The translations under genes were made by a program, and so were the position numbers. Below, in pieces: positions 17,419 through 26,419 of a DNA stretch of 64,000 nt. Within the stretch, counting starts at the first letter, position 1, and each line of letters opens with the position of its first letter. The notes below the pieces were generated by a model. The model worked only from the letters and a program-made list of their open reading frames with translations. It was not told where the DNA came from and did not search any database. The DNA is from Lutibacter flavus (GTDB lineage Bacteria > Bacteroidota > Bacteroidia > Flavobacteriales > Flavobacteriaceae), in contig NZ_FZNX01000002.1 in the NCBI RefSeq assembly GCF_900188355.1, positions 310,001 to 374,000 of the forward strand, in the 5' to 3' direction.

Positions 17419-19209
17419 TTACGCCGTAACATTTATTAATTTTCTTCGGTAGGCAGTTAATAAACGAGATTTAGACATAAATCCAAAATATTTTCCATCC
17501 TTTAAAACAACCAAATTCCAAGCGCCACATCTTTTAAATTTGTTTAATATTTCTTCTGCTGAATCTTTTTCATAATAAATGATATCGGAACCAGCGTGCA
17601 TTAATGATTCAACATTTACAGTATCATACAATTCTTGATTAAACATAATACTCCTGATATCGTTTATAGTCAATATTCCTAGAAATTCATTTTCTTCATT
17701 CACAACAGGAAAATGATTTCGAGGGGATTTCCCAACAGCATTTTTTACTACTTCTCCCAAAGTCATCTCCGGGTAAAGTAGCACAAAATCGGTTTCTATA
17801 AGTTTATCCAAATCTAACATCATCAATACATTTTTATCTTTATCATGAGTTATAAGTTGGCCTCGTTCTGCGAGATCATGAGCATATATATTATGTGGAA
17901 TGTATTTTTTTGTAATAATAAATGAAATTAATGAAACAATCATTAATGGTATAAAAAGTTCATAACCTCCGGTAATTTCAGCAATTAAAAAAATTGCCGT
18001 TAAGGGAGCTTGTAATATTCCCGCCATTAAGCCTGCCATACCAACCATTGCGAAATTTGTTAAGGATAATTGATGCGAAAATAAATTACTTGAGTTTACA
18101 ATAAGTGCAAAAACGTAACCAGTAATACTTCCTGTAAAAAGGGTAGGCGCAAAAACGCCCCCAACACCGCCAGCTCCAAAAGTAAATGAGGATGCAACTA
18201 TTTTAAAAAGTATTAATCCAATTAAAAATAAGATAATAATTGAACTATTTTCTGTGGTGTAATTAAATACATTATTACTAATTACACTTTGAACATTCCC
18301 TCTTAAAATACTGTTTATGGTTGTAAAACCCTCCCCAAATAAGGGTGGAATAAAATAAACAATAATACCTAGTAAACTTCCACCAATAAGTAGCTTGTGG
18401 TATGGACTTTTAATTTTTTTAAAAAAAGCACCAATATTAAAATACACTTTACTAAAATATATAGAAGCCAATGCAGAAGCAACTCCTAAGAAAACATAAA
18501 ATGAAACATCGCTTAATACAAATTTATCTTCCAAATTAAAATGAAGTAATACATCATCCCCTAAAAAGAAATAAGATGTTAAAACAGCGGTAATTGATGC
18601 CAGTAATAATGGAATCATTGAAGCTAAAGTAAGTTCTAAACTAAAAATTTCAACAGCGAAAACTATAGCGGCAATAGGCGCTTTAAATATGGAAGCCATA
18701 GCGCCGGCTGCTGCCGCTCCAATTAAAAGAGTTCTAGTTGTTTGATTTAAATGAAATAATCGAGCAAAATTTGATCCAAGAGCTGCGCCAGTAGCAACTG
18801 TAGGTCCTTCTAAACCAACCGAACCTCCAAACCCTACTGTAATTGGCGCTGTAATTAAAGACGCCCACATTTGATGCCTTGGCAATATTCCTTTAAGTTT
18901 TGAAATAGCAAATAAAGTTGATGGAATTCCATGCCCCACTTTTTTTCGAATTATAAATTTTTTGGAAAGAAGAACTATCAACAATCCTAAAATTGGAAAA
19001 ATAAAATAAAAAGCACCGTGAATATCTTTAATAAACTCACCCTCTAATAACTCTTGAATTAGATGGGTTAAGTTTTTTAAAAGAACAGCCCCAAGACCTG
19101 CAAGCAAACCAATAACGGCACTTGCAATGCGAATAAATTGTTTATTAGAGATATTTTGATATCTCCACTTTAAAAATTTGCGAAATAATATTTTTGATCT
19201 GGTTGACAT
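17419..19209 (-). CDS. ClC-family chloride channel/transporter with CBS domains
   Basis: Integral membrane protein of 596 residues. The ClC signature GSVGLEGP (near residue 128) and GGVGGVFAPTLF (near 350) are present, with about ten to twelve helices, followed by two cytoplasmic CBS domains from about residue 455 to the end. The glutamate of GLEGP is the gating glutamate. The position of the proton glutamate was not assigned, so channel versus H+/Cl- antiporter is undecided. Promoter box at 19234-19241. Confidence 0.9.
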   Translation of the reverse strand: MSTRSKILFRKFLKWRYQNISNKQFIRIASAVIGLLAGLGAVLLKNLTHLIQELLEGEFIKDIHGAFYFIFPILGLLIVLLSKKFIIRKKVGHGIPSTLFAISKLKGILPRHQMWASLITAPITVGFGGSVGLEGPTVATGAALGSNFARLFHLNQTTRTLLIGAAAAGAMASIFKAPIAAIVFAVEIFSLELTLASMIPLLLASITAVLTSYFFLGDDVLLHFNLEDKFVLSDVSFYVFLGVASALASIYFSKVYFNIGAFFKKIKSPYHKLLIGGSLLGIIVYFIPPLFGEGFTTINSILRGNVQSVISNNVFNYTTENSSIIILFLIGLILFKIVASSFTFGAGGVGGVFAPTLFTGSITGYVFALIVNSSNLFSHQLSLTNFAMVGMAGLMAGILQAPLTAIFLIAEITGGYELFIPLMIVSLISFIITKKYIPHNIYAHDLAERGQLITHDKDKNVLMMLDLDKLIETDFVLLYPEMTLGEVVKNAVGKSPRNHFPVVNEENEFLGILTINDIRSIMFNQELYDTVNVESLMHAGSDIIYYEKDSAEEILNKFKRCGAWNLVVLKDGKYFGFMSKSRLLTAYRRKLINVTA

Positions 19210-19233
19210 TTAAGGATTGAAAAAATAGAATTG

Positions 19234-19241
19234 CAAAAGTA
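19234..19241 (-). promoter_or_regulatory. -7 promoter box for the ClC gene
   Basis: Minus-strand TACTTTTG is a full TAnnTTTG match 24 bp before the ClC ATG. Confidence 0.55.
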
Positions 19242-19260
19242 CCAAAATAAGCGATAGCGT

Positions 19261-19413
19261 TTATCGTTTAGGACAACTTTTACATTTATTTCCCCCTTTC
19301 TTCTTATACTTTTTACAACATTCATCTTTGGTTTCACCTTTAGACTTTTTGCCTTTAGGTTTCACCCAGTTAAAATCGTAATTAAAAATATCTGAAGAAT
19401 TGGATTTACTCAC
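19261..19413 (-). CDS. Small lysine- and cysteine-rich protein (50 aa)
   Basis: A short reading frame beginning with GTG encodes 50 residues: an acidic/aromatic N-terminus (SSDIFNYDFNWVKPKGKK) and a basic tail with four cysteines (DECCKKYKKKGGNKCKSCP), laid out as CC-x9-C-x2-C. The Cys pattern could bind metal. It precedes the ClC gene on the same strand but has a ClC promoter box just after its stop. The biased composition and Cys spacing look like a real protein. Function unknown. Confidence 0.5.
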   Translation of the reverse strand: MSKSNSSDIFNYDFNWVKPKGKKSKGETKDECCKKYKKKGGNKCKSCPKR

Positions 19414-19562
19414 TGTACAAATTGAAATTTTGCCTAAAATAGAAAAACTTTAAGAATCAGCATATATAAATTAATAATTTTGAAATTAATAAGGCAGAAA
19501 CATATACTTAGTAGCTGATATGGTTTCTGCATTTAGCTGTTTACACTAAATCATTTAATAAG
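19414..19562. other. Intergenic segment with a possible structured element
   Basis: No gene is evident. A plus-strand TAATTTTG box near 19474 is followed by an inverted repeat (GCAGAAAC near 19494 with GTTTCTGC near 19527) and then the terminator-like hairpin at 19567-19596. A short non-coding RNA is possible but the evidence is thin. Confidence 0.2.
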
Positions 19563-19596
19563 AAAAAAAACCTCGATATTTTTATATCGAGGTTTT
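19563..19596 (-). terminator. Terminator of aspS
   Basis: A 13-bp perfect stem (19567-19579 with 19584-19596, core CCTCGATAT) around a TTTT loop is followed on the minus strand by a run of eight T, just after the aspS stop. Confidence 0.85.
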
Positions 19597-19603
19597 GTAT
19601 ATT

Positions 19604-21352
19604 TTATAAATCTAATTTCAAACACAATTCTTTTAATTGTGCATCATCAATTTTTGATGGCGCATCAATCATAACATCTCGTCCGCTATTGTTTTTTGGG
19701 AAAGCAATAAAATCACGAATAGTTTCTTGTCCACCTAAAATGGCAACCAATCTATCCAAACCGAAAGCCAAACCACCATGTGGAGGAGCACCATATTCAA
19801 AAGCATTCATTAAAAATCCAAATTGCTCTTTAGCTTGCTCTGGAGTGAATCCTAAATGGTCAAACATTAAAGCTTGTGTTGCTTTATCGTGAATTCTAAT
19901 AGATCCACCACCTATTTCGTTTCCGTTCAATACTAAATCGTAAGCATTAGCTCTAACTTTTCCAGGATCGGTATCTAACATTGCCATATCTTCTGGTTTT
20001 GGCGATGTAAATGGATGGTGCATTGCGTGGTAACGTTCAGTTTCTTCATCCCATTCTAACAATGGAAAATCAACGACCCATAAAGGTGCAAACTCTTTAG
20101 GATTTCTTAATCCTAGACGTGTTGCCATTTCCATACGTAAAGCACTTAATTGCCCACGAACTTTATCTTCAACACCGCTTAAAACACAAATTAAATCCCC
20201 TGGTTTTGCTCCTGTAGCTTCAGCCCATTTTGCTAAATCTTCCTGATCGTAAAATTTATCTACTGAAGATTTGAAAGTTCCATCCTCATTACATTTTACA
20301 TACACCATGCCTAAAGCACCAACTTGCGGACGCTTTACCCATTCAACTAATTTGTCAATTTCTTTTCTAGTGTAACTAGCTCCACCAGGTACAGCAATAC
20401 CAACAACTAATTCAGCATTGTTAAATACACCAAAATCTTTATGTTGCGCAACGTCATTTAATTCGCCAAACTCCATTCCAAAACGAATGTCTGGTTTGTC
20501 GTTTCCGTATTTTTTCATTGCTTCATCGTAGGTCATTCTTGGGAAATCAGCAATTTCAACTCCGTTAATTTCTTTTAATAAATGACGTGTTAAACCTTCA
20601 AACGTATTTAAAATGTCTTCTTGTTCAACAAAAGCCATTTCGCAGTCTATTTGTGTAAATTCTGGTTGTCTATCTGCACGTAAATCTTCATCTCTAAAGC
20701 ATTTTACAATTTGAAAATACTTATCCAATCCACCAACCATTAGCAACTGCTTAAATGTTTGTGGTGATTGTGGTAAAGCGTAAAACTGACCTTCATTCAT
20801 TCTACTTGGCACTACAAAATCACGAGCACCTTCTGGAGTAGATTTAATTAAAACAGGTGTTTCTACTTCAATAAAATCTTGATCAGATAGGTATTTTCTA
20901 ACCTCAATTGCTACTTTATGACGAAAAATTAAGTTGTTTTTTACTGGATTTCTTCTAATATCTAAATAACGATATTTCATTCTCAGTTCATCACCACCAT
21001 CAGTTTCATCTTCAATAGTAAAAGGAGGAGTTAAAGATTTGTTTAAAATTTCCAACTTTTTTACCAGAATCTCAACTTCACCCGTTGGAATATTTGCGTT
21101 TTTTGAAACACGTTCAATTACTTCACCAGTTATTTGAATCACGAATTCACGGCCTAAAAGTTTGGCTTTTTCAACCATTTCTTTTGGTGTACGCTCTTCA
21201 TCAAATATAAGTTGCGTAATACCGTAACGGTCACGTAAATCAACCCAAATCATAAATCCTATATCGCGCGATTTTTGCACCCATCCAGCCAGGGTAACTT
21301 CCTGACCTACATTTTCAATTCGTAATTCTCCGTTTGAATGTGTTCTATACAT
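19604..21352 (-). CDS. aspS: Aspartyl-tRNA synthetase
   Basis: Class II aminoacyl-tRNA synthetase of 582 residues. The N-terminal OB-fold anticodon-binding domain covers about 1-110; class II motif 2 is [18 protein letters not shown] and motif 3 is [10 protein letters not shown], near the C-terminus. The bacterial GAD insertion domain is in the middle. Length and order match bacterial AspRS. Promoter box at 21377-21384 and a strong terminator indicate a single-gene transcript. Confidence 0.97.
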   Translation of the reverse strand: MYRTHSNGELRIENVGQEVTLAGWVQKSRDIGFMIWVDLRDRYGITQLIFDEERTPKEMVEKAKLLGREFVIQITGEVIERVSKNANIPTGEVEILVKKLEILNKSLTPPFTIEDETDGGDELRMKYRYLDIRRNPVKNNLIFRHKVAIEVRKYLSDQDFIEVETPVLIKSTPEGARDFVVPSRMNEGQFYALPQSPQTFKQLLMVGGLDKYFQIVKCFRDEDLRADRQPEFTQIDCEMAFVEQEDILNTFEGLTRHLLKEINGVEIADFPRMTYDEAMKKYGNDKPDIRFGMEFGELNDVAQHKDFGVFNNAELVVGIAVPGGASYTRKEIDKLVEWVKRPQVGALGMVYVKCNEDGTFKSSVDKFYDQEDLAKWAEATGAKPGDLICVLSGVEDKVRGQLSALRMEMATRLGLRNPKEFAPLWVVDFPLLEWDEETERYHAMHHPFTSPKPEDMAMLDTDPGKVRANAYDLVLNGNEIGGGSIRIHDKATQALMFDHLGFTPEQAKEQFGFLMNAFEYGAPPHGGLAFGLDRLVAILGGQETIRDFIAFPKNNSGRDVMIDAPSKIDDAQLKELCLKLDL

Positions 21353-21376
21353 TTTTCAATTTTTTATTAGAATGTG

Positions 21377-21384
21377 CAAATTTA
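21377..21384 (-). promoter_or_regulatory. -7 promoter box for aspS
   Basis: Minus-strand TAAATTTG is a full TAnnTTTG match 24 bp before the aspS ATG. Confidence 0.6.
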
Positions 21385-21549
21385 GTGATTTCGTAGATAG
21401 TTTTATACGTTATCAATTTTTTTTTGGGAGGTTCTAAATACTTTTATAAATGTATTGCTTTGGTCATTGTCTTTTTTTAGCTTCAAAAGACAAAAATTTG
21501 CTTAAAAAAATGACTCATTCCCTGCCGTAAAATAGAATAAAAATCTTTG

Positions 21550-21557
21550 TAGATTTG
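21550..21557 (+). promoter_or_regulatory. -7 promoter box for the acyl-CoA synthetase
   Basis: TAGATTTG is a full TAnnTTTG match 41 bp before the ATG at 21599. Confidence 0.5.
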
Positions 21558-21598
21558 TAAACTAGGTAAACGCTAAATTTACCCTGCCTAAATTATAG

Positions 21599-23395
21599 AT
21601 GACAAATAAGCATATAGGATTAGAGATTAGAGAAAAAATAGAAAAGTATCAAAATAAGAACGCTATTTATTATAAGGAAAAGGAGACTAATTTATGGATC
21701 GGAATTTCTTGGAATAATTTTGGAAACCGAATTAAAAAATTATCGAAGGCACTAATTGGTTTTGGTGTAAAAGAGCAAGATAATATTGGAATTTTTGCTG
21801 AAAATATGCCTGAATGGATTATTTCGGACATAGCAATAATGAGTATTAGAGCTGTAACTATTCCAATTTATGCTACAAATTCAAAAAAAGAAACCGAATA
21901 CATAGTAAATGATGCTGAAATAAGTGTGTTGTTTGTAGGTTGCCAAGAAGAATACAATAAAGCTGTTGAAATTTTAAGTACCTGCAAGTATTTAAAACTA
22001 ATAGTTGCATTAAATAATGATATAAAAATTCAGAAATCAGATAGTTCAATCTATGTTAGCGATTTTATGAATAAAGAAGCAACTAAAGAGATTGATGTTG
22101 AGCTTCAAAAAAGATATTATGAAGCTGAATCAACGGATTTAGCTAGTATTATTTATACTTCTGGAACTACTGGAGAACCAAAGGGTGTTATGTTAGATCA
22201 TAATAATTTTGCAACTTCTTTACAGGCACATGATTACGAGTTAGATGTTTCGGAGAAGGATTCTTCATTAAGTTTTTTACCCTTAAGTCATATTTATGAA
22301 CGTAGTTGGGTGTTTTTCTGTTTGCATTGTGGAATTGAAGTTTATTTTAATCAAAATCCAAAGTTAATTGCAGAAGTTTTAAAAGAAGTGAAACCAACAG
22401 TAATGTGCACTGTACCACGTATTTTTGAAAAAATATTTTCAGCAATTCAGGATAAAAGGCAAGAAGCATCACCAACTAAAATGAAATTAGCGAGTTGGGC
22501 TTTAGGAATTGGAAATAATTATTATAACAAGCATAAACGAATTGATAAAAAAGTACCATTAGCACTAAATTTAAAATACAAAATAGCCGATAAGTTAGTT
22601 TTGAGTAAACTAAGAGAAGTTTTTGGTGGTCGTATTAAATTTATGCCTTGTGGAGGTGCACCATTATCGCCAGAAATGGTTTCATTTTTTCACTCATTTG
22701 GTTTAAATATTAAATGCGGTTACGGATTAACTGAAACAACGGCAACGGTATCATTATTTGGATATAAACATTTCGAATTTAATTCGGCAGGAAAAGCTAT
22801 TCATGGAACTGAAATTAAAATTGGTGAAAATGATGAGGTTTTAGTAAAAGGACCTGGCGTTATGAGAGGCTATTATAAAAAACCAGTTGAAACTGCTGAG
22901 GTTTTTAAAAATGGATGGTTTTGTACAGGCGATGCTGGAAAAATTGATGATAAAGGGAATCTGGTTATTACTGACAGAATTAAAGATTTAATGAAGACGT
23001 CTGGCGGGAAATATATTGCGCCTCAAAAATTAGAATCAGCATTAATTAACGACTCTTTTATTGAACAAATTGCAGTAATTGGTGATCAACAAAAATATGT
23101 AACTGCTTTGGCTGTGCCTAGTTTTGAAAATTTAAAAAAGTACGCATTAGAACATAAAATAACTTTTAAGGACATTGAAGAATTACTCAACCATAATCAA
23201 ATTAAAGATATGTTTGAAAAGCGGTTTGAGGAATTACAAAAGGAATTTTCAATGTTCGAGAAAATTAAAAAATTCACATTATTACCTAAAGAATTTAGCA
23301 TTGAAGCAGGTGAAATTACGGCAACTTTAAAATTAAAGCGAAAAGTAATTCAGAAAAAATATGAAGAGCTAATAGACAAAATGTATAAAGAGTAA
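21599..23395 (+). CDS. Long-chain fatty acid--CoA ligase
   Basis: AMP-forming acyl-CoA synthetase of 598 residues (ANL superfamily, FAA1/FadD15-like). The ATP-binding motif is IIYTSGTTGEPKGV near residue 187, the A5-like motif GYGLTETTA near 378, and the hinge/A8 region GDAGKIDDKGNLVITDRIKD near 440-460. It activates long-chain fatty acids for lipid use or degradation. It is followed 24 bp later by rsmI. Confidence 0.9.
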   Translation: MTNKHIGLEIREKIEKYQNKNAIYYKEKETNLWIGISWNNFGNRIKKLSKALIGFGVKEQDNIGIFAENMPEWIISDIAIMSIRAVTIPIYATNSKKETEYIVNDAEISVLFVGCQEEYNKAVEILSTCKYLKLIVALNNDIKIQKSDSSIYVSDFMNKEATKEIDVELQKRYYEAESTDLASIIYTSGTTGEPKGVMLDHNNFATSLQAHDYELDVSEKDSSLSFLPLSHIYERSWVFFCLHCGIEVYFNQNPKLIAEVLKEVKPTVMCTVPRIFEKIFSAIQDKRQEASPTKMKLASWALGIGNNYYNKHKRIDKKVPLALNLKYKIADKLVLSKLREVFGGRIKFMPCGGAPLSPEMVSFFHSFGLNIKCGYGLTETTATVSLFGYKHFEFNSAGKAIHGTEIKIGENDEVLVKGPGVMRGYYKKPVETAEVFKNGWFCTGDAGKIDDKGNLVITDRIKDLMKTSGGKYIAPQKLESALINDSFIEQIAVIGDQQKYVTALAVPSFENLKKYALEHKITFKDIEELLNHNQIKDMFEKRFEELQKEFSMFEKIKKFTLLPKEFSIEAGEITATLKLKRKVIQKKYEELIDKMYKE

Positions 23396-23419
23396 ACAAC
23401 CATTAAAAAAATAAAAATA

Positions 23420-24094
23420 GTGGATTCAAAATTATATTTAGTTCCAACACCAATTGGTAATTTAGAAGATATTACCCTAAGAGCAATTAGAGTTTTAAAA
23501 GAAGTTGATTTAATTTTAGCTGAAGATACTCGTACAAGTGGTAAGTTATTAAAACATTTTGAAATTTCTACGCATATGCACAGTCATCATATGCATAATG
23601 AACATAAAACAGTTGCAAATATTGTAGAACGTATTAAAAATGGGGATGCTATTGCATTAATTTCCGATGCTGGTACTCCGGCCATTTCAGATCCTGGATT
23701 TTTATTAACGCGTGCGTGTATAGAAAATGGTATTGAAATCGAATGTTTGCCTGGTGCAACCGCATTTGTTCCTGCGTTGGTAAATAGTGGATTGCCAAAC
23801 GATAAATTTGTATTTGAAGGGTTTTTACCAGTTAAAAAAGGACGACAAACTCGATTACTTTTTTTAGCTGAAGAAACACGCACAATGATTTTTTATGAAT
23901 CTCCCCATAAATTATTAAAAACGCTGACCAATTTTACTGAGTATTTTGGAGAAGACAGGCCAATTTCAGTTTCAAGAGAATTGACTAAAATGTATGAAGA
24001 AACGTTAAGAGGAACTGTTGCAGATCTAGTCCAACATTTTACAAATAAAGACCCAAAAGGTGAATTTGTTGTTGTGGTTGGAGGGAAGAAATAG
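23420..24094 (+). CDS. rsmI: 16S rRNA (cytidine(1402)-2'-O)-methyltransferase
   Basis: SAM-dependent methyltransferase of the tetrapyrrole-methylase fold that modifies C1402 in the ribosomal P site. The N-terminus LYLVPTPIGNLEDITLRA and the motif ISDAGTPAISDPG are diagnostic, as is EDTRTSGKLLKHF. It starts at GTG 23420. The 224-residue form is shorter than the E. coli protein, mainly at the C-terminus, which is usual in Bacteroidota. A strong terminator follows. Confidence 0.95.
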   Translation: MDSKLYLVPTPIGNLEDITLRAIRVLKEVDLILAEDTRTSGKLLKHFEISTHMHSHHMHNEHKTVANIVERIKNGDAIALISDAGTPAISDPGFLLTRACIENGIEIECLPGATAFVPALVNSGLPNDKFVFEGFLPVKKGRQTRLLFLAEETRTMIFYESPHKLLKTLTNFTEYFGEDRPISVSRELTKMYEETLRGTVADLVQHFTNKDPKGEFVVVVGGKK

Positions 24095-24130
24095 GATTAA
24101 GACTCATATCTAATTTCCCAAAAAAATAGA

Positions 24131-24163
24131 AGAAATTACGGATTAAAGTCCGTAATTTCTTTT
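24131..24163 (+). terminator. Terminator of rsmI
   Basis: A 12-bp perfect stem (24131-24142 AGAAATTACGGA with 24149-24160) around a 6-base loop is followed by a short T-run. Its bases also encode the last codons and stop of the small minus-strand gene at 24143-24277. Confidence 0.8.
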
Positions 24164-24277
24164 GCGATTCCAGCTAGCTCTTTTTGTGCTGTGAAAGTCA
24201 ATAAATCTTCCTTTATGCTCTAATTGGTTGTTTTCTTGTGTTGTTAAAATGTCGATAATGTTGTCTAAAGTTTTCAT
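24143..24277 (-). CDS. Small 44-residue basic protein
   Basis: An ATG-started reading frame of 44 codons, MKTLDNIIDILTTQE at the N-terminus and a basic Trp/Arg-rich end (RASWNRKRNYGL). It has its own near-ideal promoter (-7 TATATTTG at 24308-24315, TTTTG 20 bp upstream) overlapped by a 10-bp inverted repeat, which makes it a credible gene even though it is short. It ends inside the rsmI terminator hairpin. I do not recognise the family; a small regulatory or toxin-like protein, or a leader peptide, are possibilities. Confidence 0.5.
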   Translation of the reverse strand: MKTLDNIIDILTTQENNQLEHKGRFIDFHSTKRASWNRKRNYGL

Positions 24278-24307
24278 AATAAATTGTTTTAATAGTTAGT
24301 AACACAA

Positions 24308-24340
24308 CAAATATATACAAGAATATAGTACTATGCAAAA
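24308..24340 (-). promoter_or_regulatory. -33/-7 promoter of the 44-residue gene
   Basis: Minus-strand TTTTG (24336-24340), 20 bp, then TATATTTG (24308-24315). Both elements and the spacing fit the Bacteroidota primary sigma consensus. The leader to the ATG is about 25 bp. Confidence 0.65.
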
Positions 24341-24353
24341 CAAAGTACTATAT
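24323..24353. promoter_or_regulatory. Operator-like inverted repeat over the small-gene promoter
   Basis: ATATAGTACT (24323-24332) and its exact complement AGTACTATAT (24344-24353) are separated by 11 bp. One arm lies between -33 and -7, the other just upstream of -33, as expected for a repressor or activator site. Confidence 0.55.
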
Positions 24354-24433
24354 TATGAAATATTTAACATTTAAAACTACATAAAACATTGAAAATAAGA
24401 AATGTAAAAAAATTCAAATATTTTTAATTTAAA

Positions 24434-24472
24434 TAAAAAGCCCATTAAAGTTAATTAATGAGCTTTTTTTAT
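24434..24472 (-). terminator. Terminator of the TetR-YqhD operon
   Basis: Inverted repeat AAAAAGC-CATTAA / TTAATG-GCTTTTT (24436-24467) with one mismatch; its outermost pairs supply the minus-strand T-run, 18 bp after the YqhD-like gene stop. Confidence 0.65.
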
Positions 24473-24489
24473 GAAGTATAAATTTTTGT

Positions 24490-25650
24490 TTAATAACTCA
24501 TTTCAACAATTTTTTCAACATCACTAGGTGTTACTTTTCCGTGTTCACCTATACCTTTCCAACCACGTTCCTCAAAACGTTTAGAAATTATTTGAGCTGT
24601 TCCTTTATAATCTTTGGTGTATTCAGATAACGTTGTTTTAATACCTAAAGAATGAAAAAATGCGGTTGTTAATTTAATTCCAGCCAAAGCTTTTTCTTCT
24701 TTTTTTCCTTCAGTTATATTCCAAACACGTTCAGCATATTGAGCTAACTTATCTTTTTTACTATCTAAGTTAAAAGTATAATGACTTTCAGCAATAATTG
24801 CCAATGTTCTTGCATGGTCAATACCATATAATGCAGTTAATTCATGTCCCATCATATGGATGGCCCAATCTGATGGTACACCTTGTTGTATTAATCCGTT
24901 TAAAGCCATAGTACAACTCCACATAAAGTTTGATGCAGCTTTGTAATCGGATGGATCTTTTAATATTGCTGGAGCAACTTCAATTAATGTCTGTAAAATA
25001 CTTTCAGCCAAACGATCTTGTAATTTTGCATCCACAGAATAGGTCATATATTGCTCTAAAACATGTGTAAAAGCATCTGCTAATCCATTTGCAATTTGTC
25101 GTTCAGGTATAGAAGCAACAACTTGAGGATCTAATATTGAAAAAACTGGAAATAATCCTGGACCACCCATTGCAAATTTTTCTTTGGTTTCTGCTCGGGT
25201 AATTACAGCACCAGAATTCATTTCTGAACCAGTTGCTGGTAAAGTTAACACGGTTCCAAAAGGCATTCCTTCAAGAGTTCGTTTATTTTTAGATAAAATA
25301 TCCCACGGTTCTTCACCCTCATACAAAGCCGCAGAAGATAAGAATTTGGTTCCATCAATCACAGAACCCCCACCAACAGCTAATAAAAAAGTAATATTTT
25401 CAGCTTTAATAATATCTAAGGCCTCCATTAATACTTCATACTCTGGGTTTGCAGGAATTCCTCCAAATTCAATTATATCAAATTTTGAAAGTGCTTTTGA
25501 AACTTGTTCATAAACACCATTTGTTTTGATACTTCCACCTCCAAAAAGCATTAATACTTTTGCGTTTTCAGGAATTTCAGTAGCTAGATTTTCTATTTGA
25601 CCTTTCCCAAATAAAATTTTTGTCGGGTTTTTAAATTGAAAATTATTCAT
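24490..25650 (-). CDS. YqhD-like iron-containing alcohol dehydrogenase
   Basis: Type III alcohol dehydrogenase of 386 residues, close in length and motifs to NADPH-dependent YqhD, which reduces short and peroxidation-derived aldehydes. Coenzyme motif GGGSVIDGTK near residue 94; metal-binding residues lie in NGLADAFTHVLEQYM, GHELTALYGIDHARTLAI and nearby. It is the last gene of the TetR operon, 26 bp after the nitroreductase, which suits a carbonyl- or electrophile-stress response. Confidence 0.88.
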   Translation of the reverse strand: MNNFQFKNPTKILFGKGQIENLATEIPENAKVLMLFGGGSIKTNGVYEQVSKALSKFDIIEFGGIPANPEYEVLMEALDIIKAENITFLLAVGGGSVIDGTKFLSSAALYEGEEPWDILSKNKRTLEGMPFGTVLTLPATGSEMNSGAVITRAETKEKFAMGGPGLFPVFSILDPQVVASIPERQIANGLADAFTHVLEQYMTYSVDAKLQDRLAESILQTLIEVAPAILKDPSDYKAASNFMWSCTMALNGLIQQGVPSDWAIHMMGHELTALYGIDHARTLAIIAESHYTFNLDSKKDKLAQYAERVWNITEGKKEEKALAGIKLTTAFFHSLGIKTTLSEYTKDYKGTAQIISKRFEERGWKGIGEHGKVTPSDVEKIVEMSY

Positions 25651-25676
25651 AATTAATATTGTTTTTGTAGTTGAAA

Positions 25677-26309
25677 TTACTCAACAATTGTTACTAAATC
25701 TTCTGTTGATTTTCTCACCTTTTTAAGGTTTACTAACCAGTCTTTATCGGTGTCTCTATATCCAATAGGAAGCAACACACAACTTCTTAATCCTTTTTCT
25801 CTTAAGCCTAAAATTTTATCAACGGCTGCAGGATCAAATCCTTCAATTGGAGTTGTATCAACACCTTCAAAAGCAGCAGCTATTATAGCTGCGCTAAAAG
25901 CAATATAAGCTTGTTTTGCAGCATGGTTAAAGTTTTCCTCTGCATCTTTTTGAGGATAGTTGCTCAATAACATTTGGCGGTAGTTTTCCCAGCCTTCGTT
26001 TTTAAATCCACGAATTTCGTTTGTCAAGTCAAACATTTTGTTAATTCGCTCTTCAGTATAGGTATCCCAAGCTGCAAAAACTAATAAATGAGAACAATCT
26101 GTAATCATAGATTGATTCCAGGCAACAGGTCTAATAGCTTCTTTAATTGCTTGATTTTTAACTACAATTATTTCAAAAGGTTGTAAACCACTTGATGTTG
26201 GTGCTAAACGAGCAGCTTCAATAATGTTGGCAATTTTTTCTTCTGAAACTTTTTGGCCATTCATTGCTTTTGCAGCGTATCTCCAGTTTAATTTATCTAA
26301 TAATTCCAT
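25677..26309 (-). CDS. Nitroreductase family FMN oxidoreductase (NfsB-like)
   Basis: FMN-dependent NAD(P)H oxidoreductase of 210 residues. The N-terminal RYAAKAMNG and the segment ARLAPTSSGLQPFEIIVV are typical of the NfsB/FRase I group, and GLRSCVLLPIGYRD is the C-terminal signature. Physiological substrate unknown; family members reduce nitroaromatics, quinones and flavins. It lies in the putative TetR-regulated set. Confidence 0.87.
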   Translation of the reverse strand: MELLDKLNWRYAAKAMNGQKVSEEKIANIIEAARLAPTSSGLQPFEIIVVKNQAIKEAIRPVAWNQSMITDCSHLLVFAAWDTYTEERINKMFDLTNEIRGFKNEGWENYRQMLLSNYPQKDAEENFNHAAKQAYIAFSAAIIAAAFEGVDTTPIEGFDPAAVDKILGLREKGLRSCVLLPIGYRDTDKDWLVNLKKVRKSTEDLVTIVE

Positions 26310-26357
26310 TGTTTTATCTTAATTTTTTAGTTATTCTTATTTTTGTTAAAATACGTC

Positions 26358-26378
26358 ACCCTGAATTCATTTCAGGGT
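26358..26378. repeat. Short palindromic repeat inside the TetR operon
   Basis: ACCCTGAA (26358-26365) pairs exactly with TTCAGGGT (26371-26378) around 5 bases. The surrounding CGTCACCCTGAA...TTCAGGGTCTCA is a known style of dispersed flavobacterial palindrome. It sits in the only sizeable gap of the operon and could trim or attenuate the transcript. Confidence 0.5.
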
Positions 26379-26419
26379 CTCATCATATTACGTTAATTAA
26401 AGCTTTACTTAATTCCAAA

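Noticed and set aside
19567-19596. Hairpin near 19.58 kb as part of a plus-strand gene end
   Set aside because: The long T-run is on the minus strand directly after the aspS stop, so it is assigned as the aspS terminator.
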